A stretch of 5,822 bases of DNA, taken from the NCBI GenBank assembly GCA_003132865.1, contig PKYZ01000768.1, positions 1 through 5,822 of the forward strand, given 5' to 3'. A program made the position numbers and the translations under genes. Shown one piece after another: positions 5,265-5,822 of this stretch. The stretch's first letter is position 1; every line of letters starts with the position of its first letter. This DNA is from Bryobacterales bacterium. Lineage in GTDB: Bacteria > Acidobacteriota > Terriglobia > Bryobacterales > Bryobacteraceae. The notes beneath the pieces were generated by a model. It was not told the origin of the DNA. It worked only from the letters and a program-made list of their open reading frames with translations, and ran no database searches.

Positions 5265-5810
5265 ATGAGGCCGGGACTAAGGCACCAACAACAATTCTAC
5301 CCAGATCTGCTTGGAAAACAGGCCAATGGCGGCAAACGCCAGATAACGCTGTACGAGATCCTGAAGGGACATTCTTTTTTGGCTGGGTTGCCTGAGTCTC
5401 AGCTCGCCCGCCTGTCACTGCTCGCCCGGGAAGTGAGCTTCCAGGAGGGCGACGTGATCTTGTCGGCGGGGCAGCATTCCAAACATTTCTACTTGTTGCT
5501 GAGCGGCAGCGTGTGCGTGGAGGTCTGCGGGCGGGCGTACACCATCTGCGTGCAGGCCCTCGGTTCAGGTAACGCCTTCGGCTGGTCCGCTCTGCTGGAT
5601 CACCACGATACACTGTTCCAGGTGCGTGCGAGAGAATCTTCCACCGCTTTGCGTCTGGACGCCGAGGATCTATGCACCGCCTTCCGGCAGGATGCCGAAC
5701 TGGCCGCCGAGATTCTGCGCCGCGCGCTGAACCTGGTCGCCGGCCGGGTGCAGGCGACCGAGACGAAGCTGGCGGAGTTCTGCGGCGTGCGGGCGTTGAA
5801 AAAAGGTTGA
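5265..5810 (+). CDS. Single-domain cyclic-nucleotide-binding-fold protein (Crp/Fnr-like, no DNA-binding domain)
   Basis: From ATG 5265 the frame gives 181 aa; the CNB domain covers about residues 29-160. Landmarks are LYEILKGHSFLAGLPESQLA (the entry helix), VSFQEGDVILSAGQHSKHFY, then LLLSGSVCVEV, GSGNAFGWSALLDHHDTLFQ (the phosphate-cassette position), RARESSTALRLDAEDLCTAF, and a long C-terminal helix AELAAEILRRALNLVAGRVQ. The cassette reads F-G-W-S-A-L-L where cAMP-binding proteins have G-E-x-A-L and a later Arg, so cAMP binding is doubtful. The G-W-S form is typical of a stand-alone CNB subgroup. After the helix only about 20 residues remain, too short for the helix-turn-helix of Crp/Fnr, so this is a sensor or partner protein and not a transcription factor. 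No Shine-Dalgarno sequence precedes ATG 5265. ATG 5175 would overlap the start of the divergent gene and adds an unconvincing N-terminus. Since domain homology starts only near 5345, the original start may have been lost or altered. Confidence 0.8.
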   Translation: MRPGLRHQQQFYPDLLGKQANGGKRQITLYEILKGHSFLAGLPESQLARLSLLAREVSFQEGDVILSAGQHSKHFYLLLSGSVCVEVCGRAYTICVQALGSGNAFGWSALLDHHDTLFQVRARESSTALRLDAEDLCTAFRQDAELAAEILRRALNLVAGRVQATETKLAEFCGVRALKKG

Positions 5811-5822
5811 GCTGGACAACAC

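Noticed and set aside
5191..5613. Minus-strand 140-codon frame
   Set aside because: It is antisense to the clearly recognisable CNB domain and is Arg/Thr/Pro-rich.

Overview
The window is GC-rich and reads as accessory DNA from a soil-type bacterium. The best guess is Acidobacteriota, with Planctomycetota next. The reasons are an ISAzo13-type ('Rhodopirellula') transposase fragment, strings of unrecognised short MGE-style genes, heptamer tandem repeats, and an interspersed 'AGGCTAAAGCCT' motif. This assignment is an inference from family recall, not a search result. No rRNA, tRNA, CRISPR array, origin or integrase is visible.

Left block (1-2473, all minus strand, transcribed right to left). 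A 197-aa protein with two helix-turn-helix-like segments (2473-1880) comes first. It is followed by a 137-aa helical protein (1730-1317) and, 12 nt further on, by a protein with an AT-hook-like GRP repeat and a Trp-rich middle (1304-569), whose reading frame is broken near 861-901. After a 90-bp AT-rich gap holding a perfect 2 x 10-bp tandem repeat comes a gene starting at 478 that runs off the left edge. None has a function I can name. Strand, spacing and two good Shine-Dalgarno sequences suggest one operon-like module.

Middle block (about 2480-3806, plus strand). This is a scrapyard: the 3' end of a gene carrying a winged-helix domain (to 2661), about 530 bp with no convincing gene, a cluster of short tandem repeats (3131-3190), and then the C-terminal half of an ISAzo13-family DDE transposase that lacks its N-terminal half and first catalytic Asp.

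Right block (3807-5822). There are two very short minus-strand ORFs with good ribosome binding sites (4146-4078 and 4037-3885). A repeat-bearing spacer follows (heptamer arrays at 4238-4299). Next is a minus-strand gene encoding a CxxC...CxC protein broken by a -1 shift near 4812 (5176-4449). Last, divergently, is a plus-strand single-domain cyclic-nucleotide-binding-fold protein (5265-5810).

Overall the window looks like a decaying mobile or genomic-island region: a truncated IS, a severed winged-helix gene and two frameshifted genes. On its right it adjoins what may be ordinary chromosome (the CNB protein). The left minus-strand module is the most likely place for something undescribed, but the sequence alone does not reveal its function.
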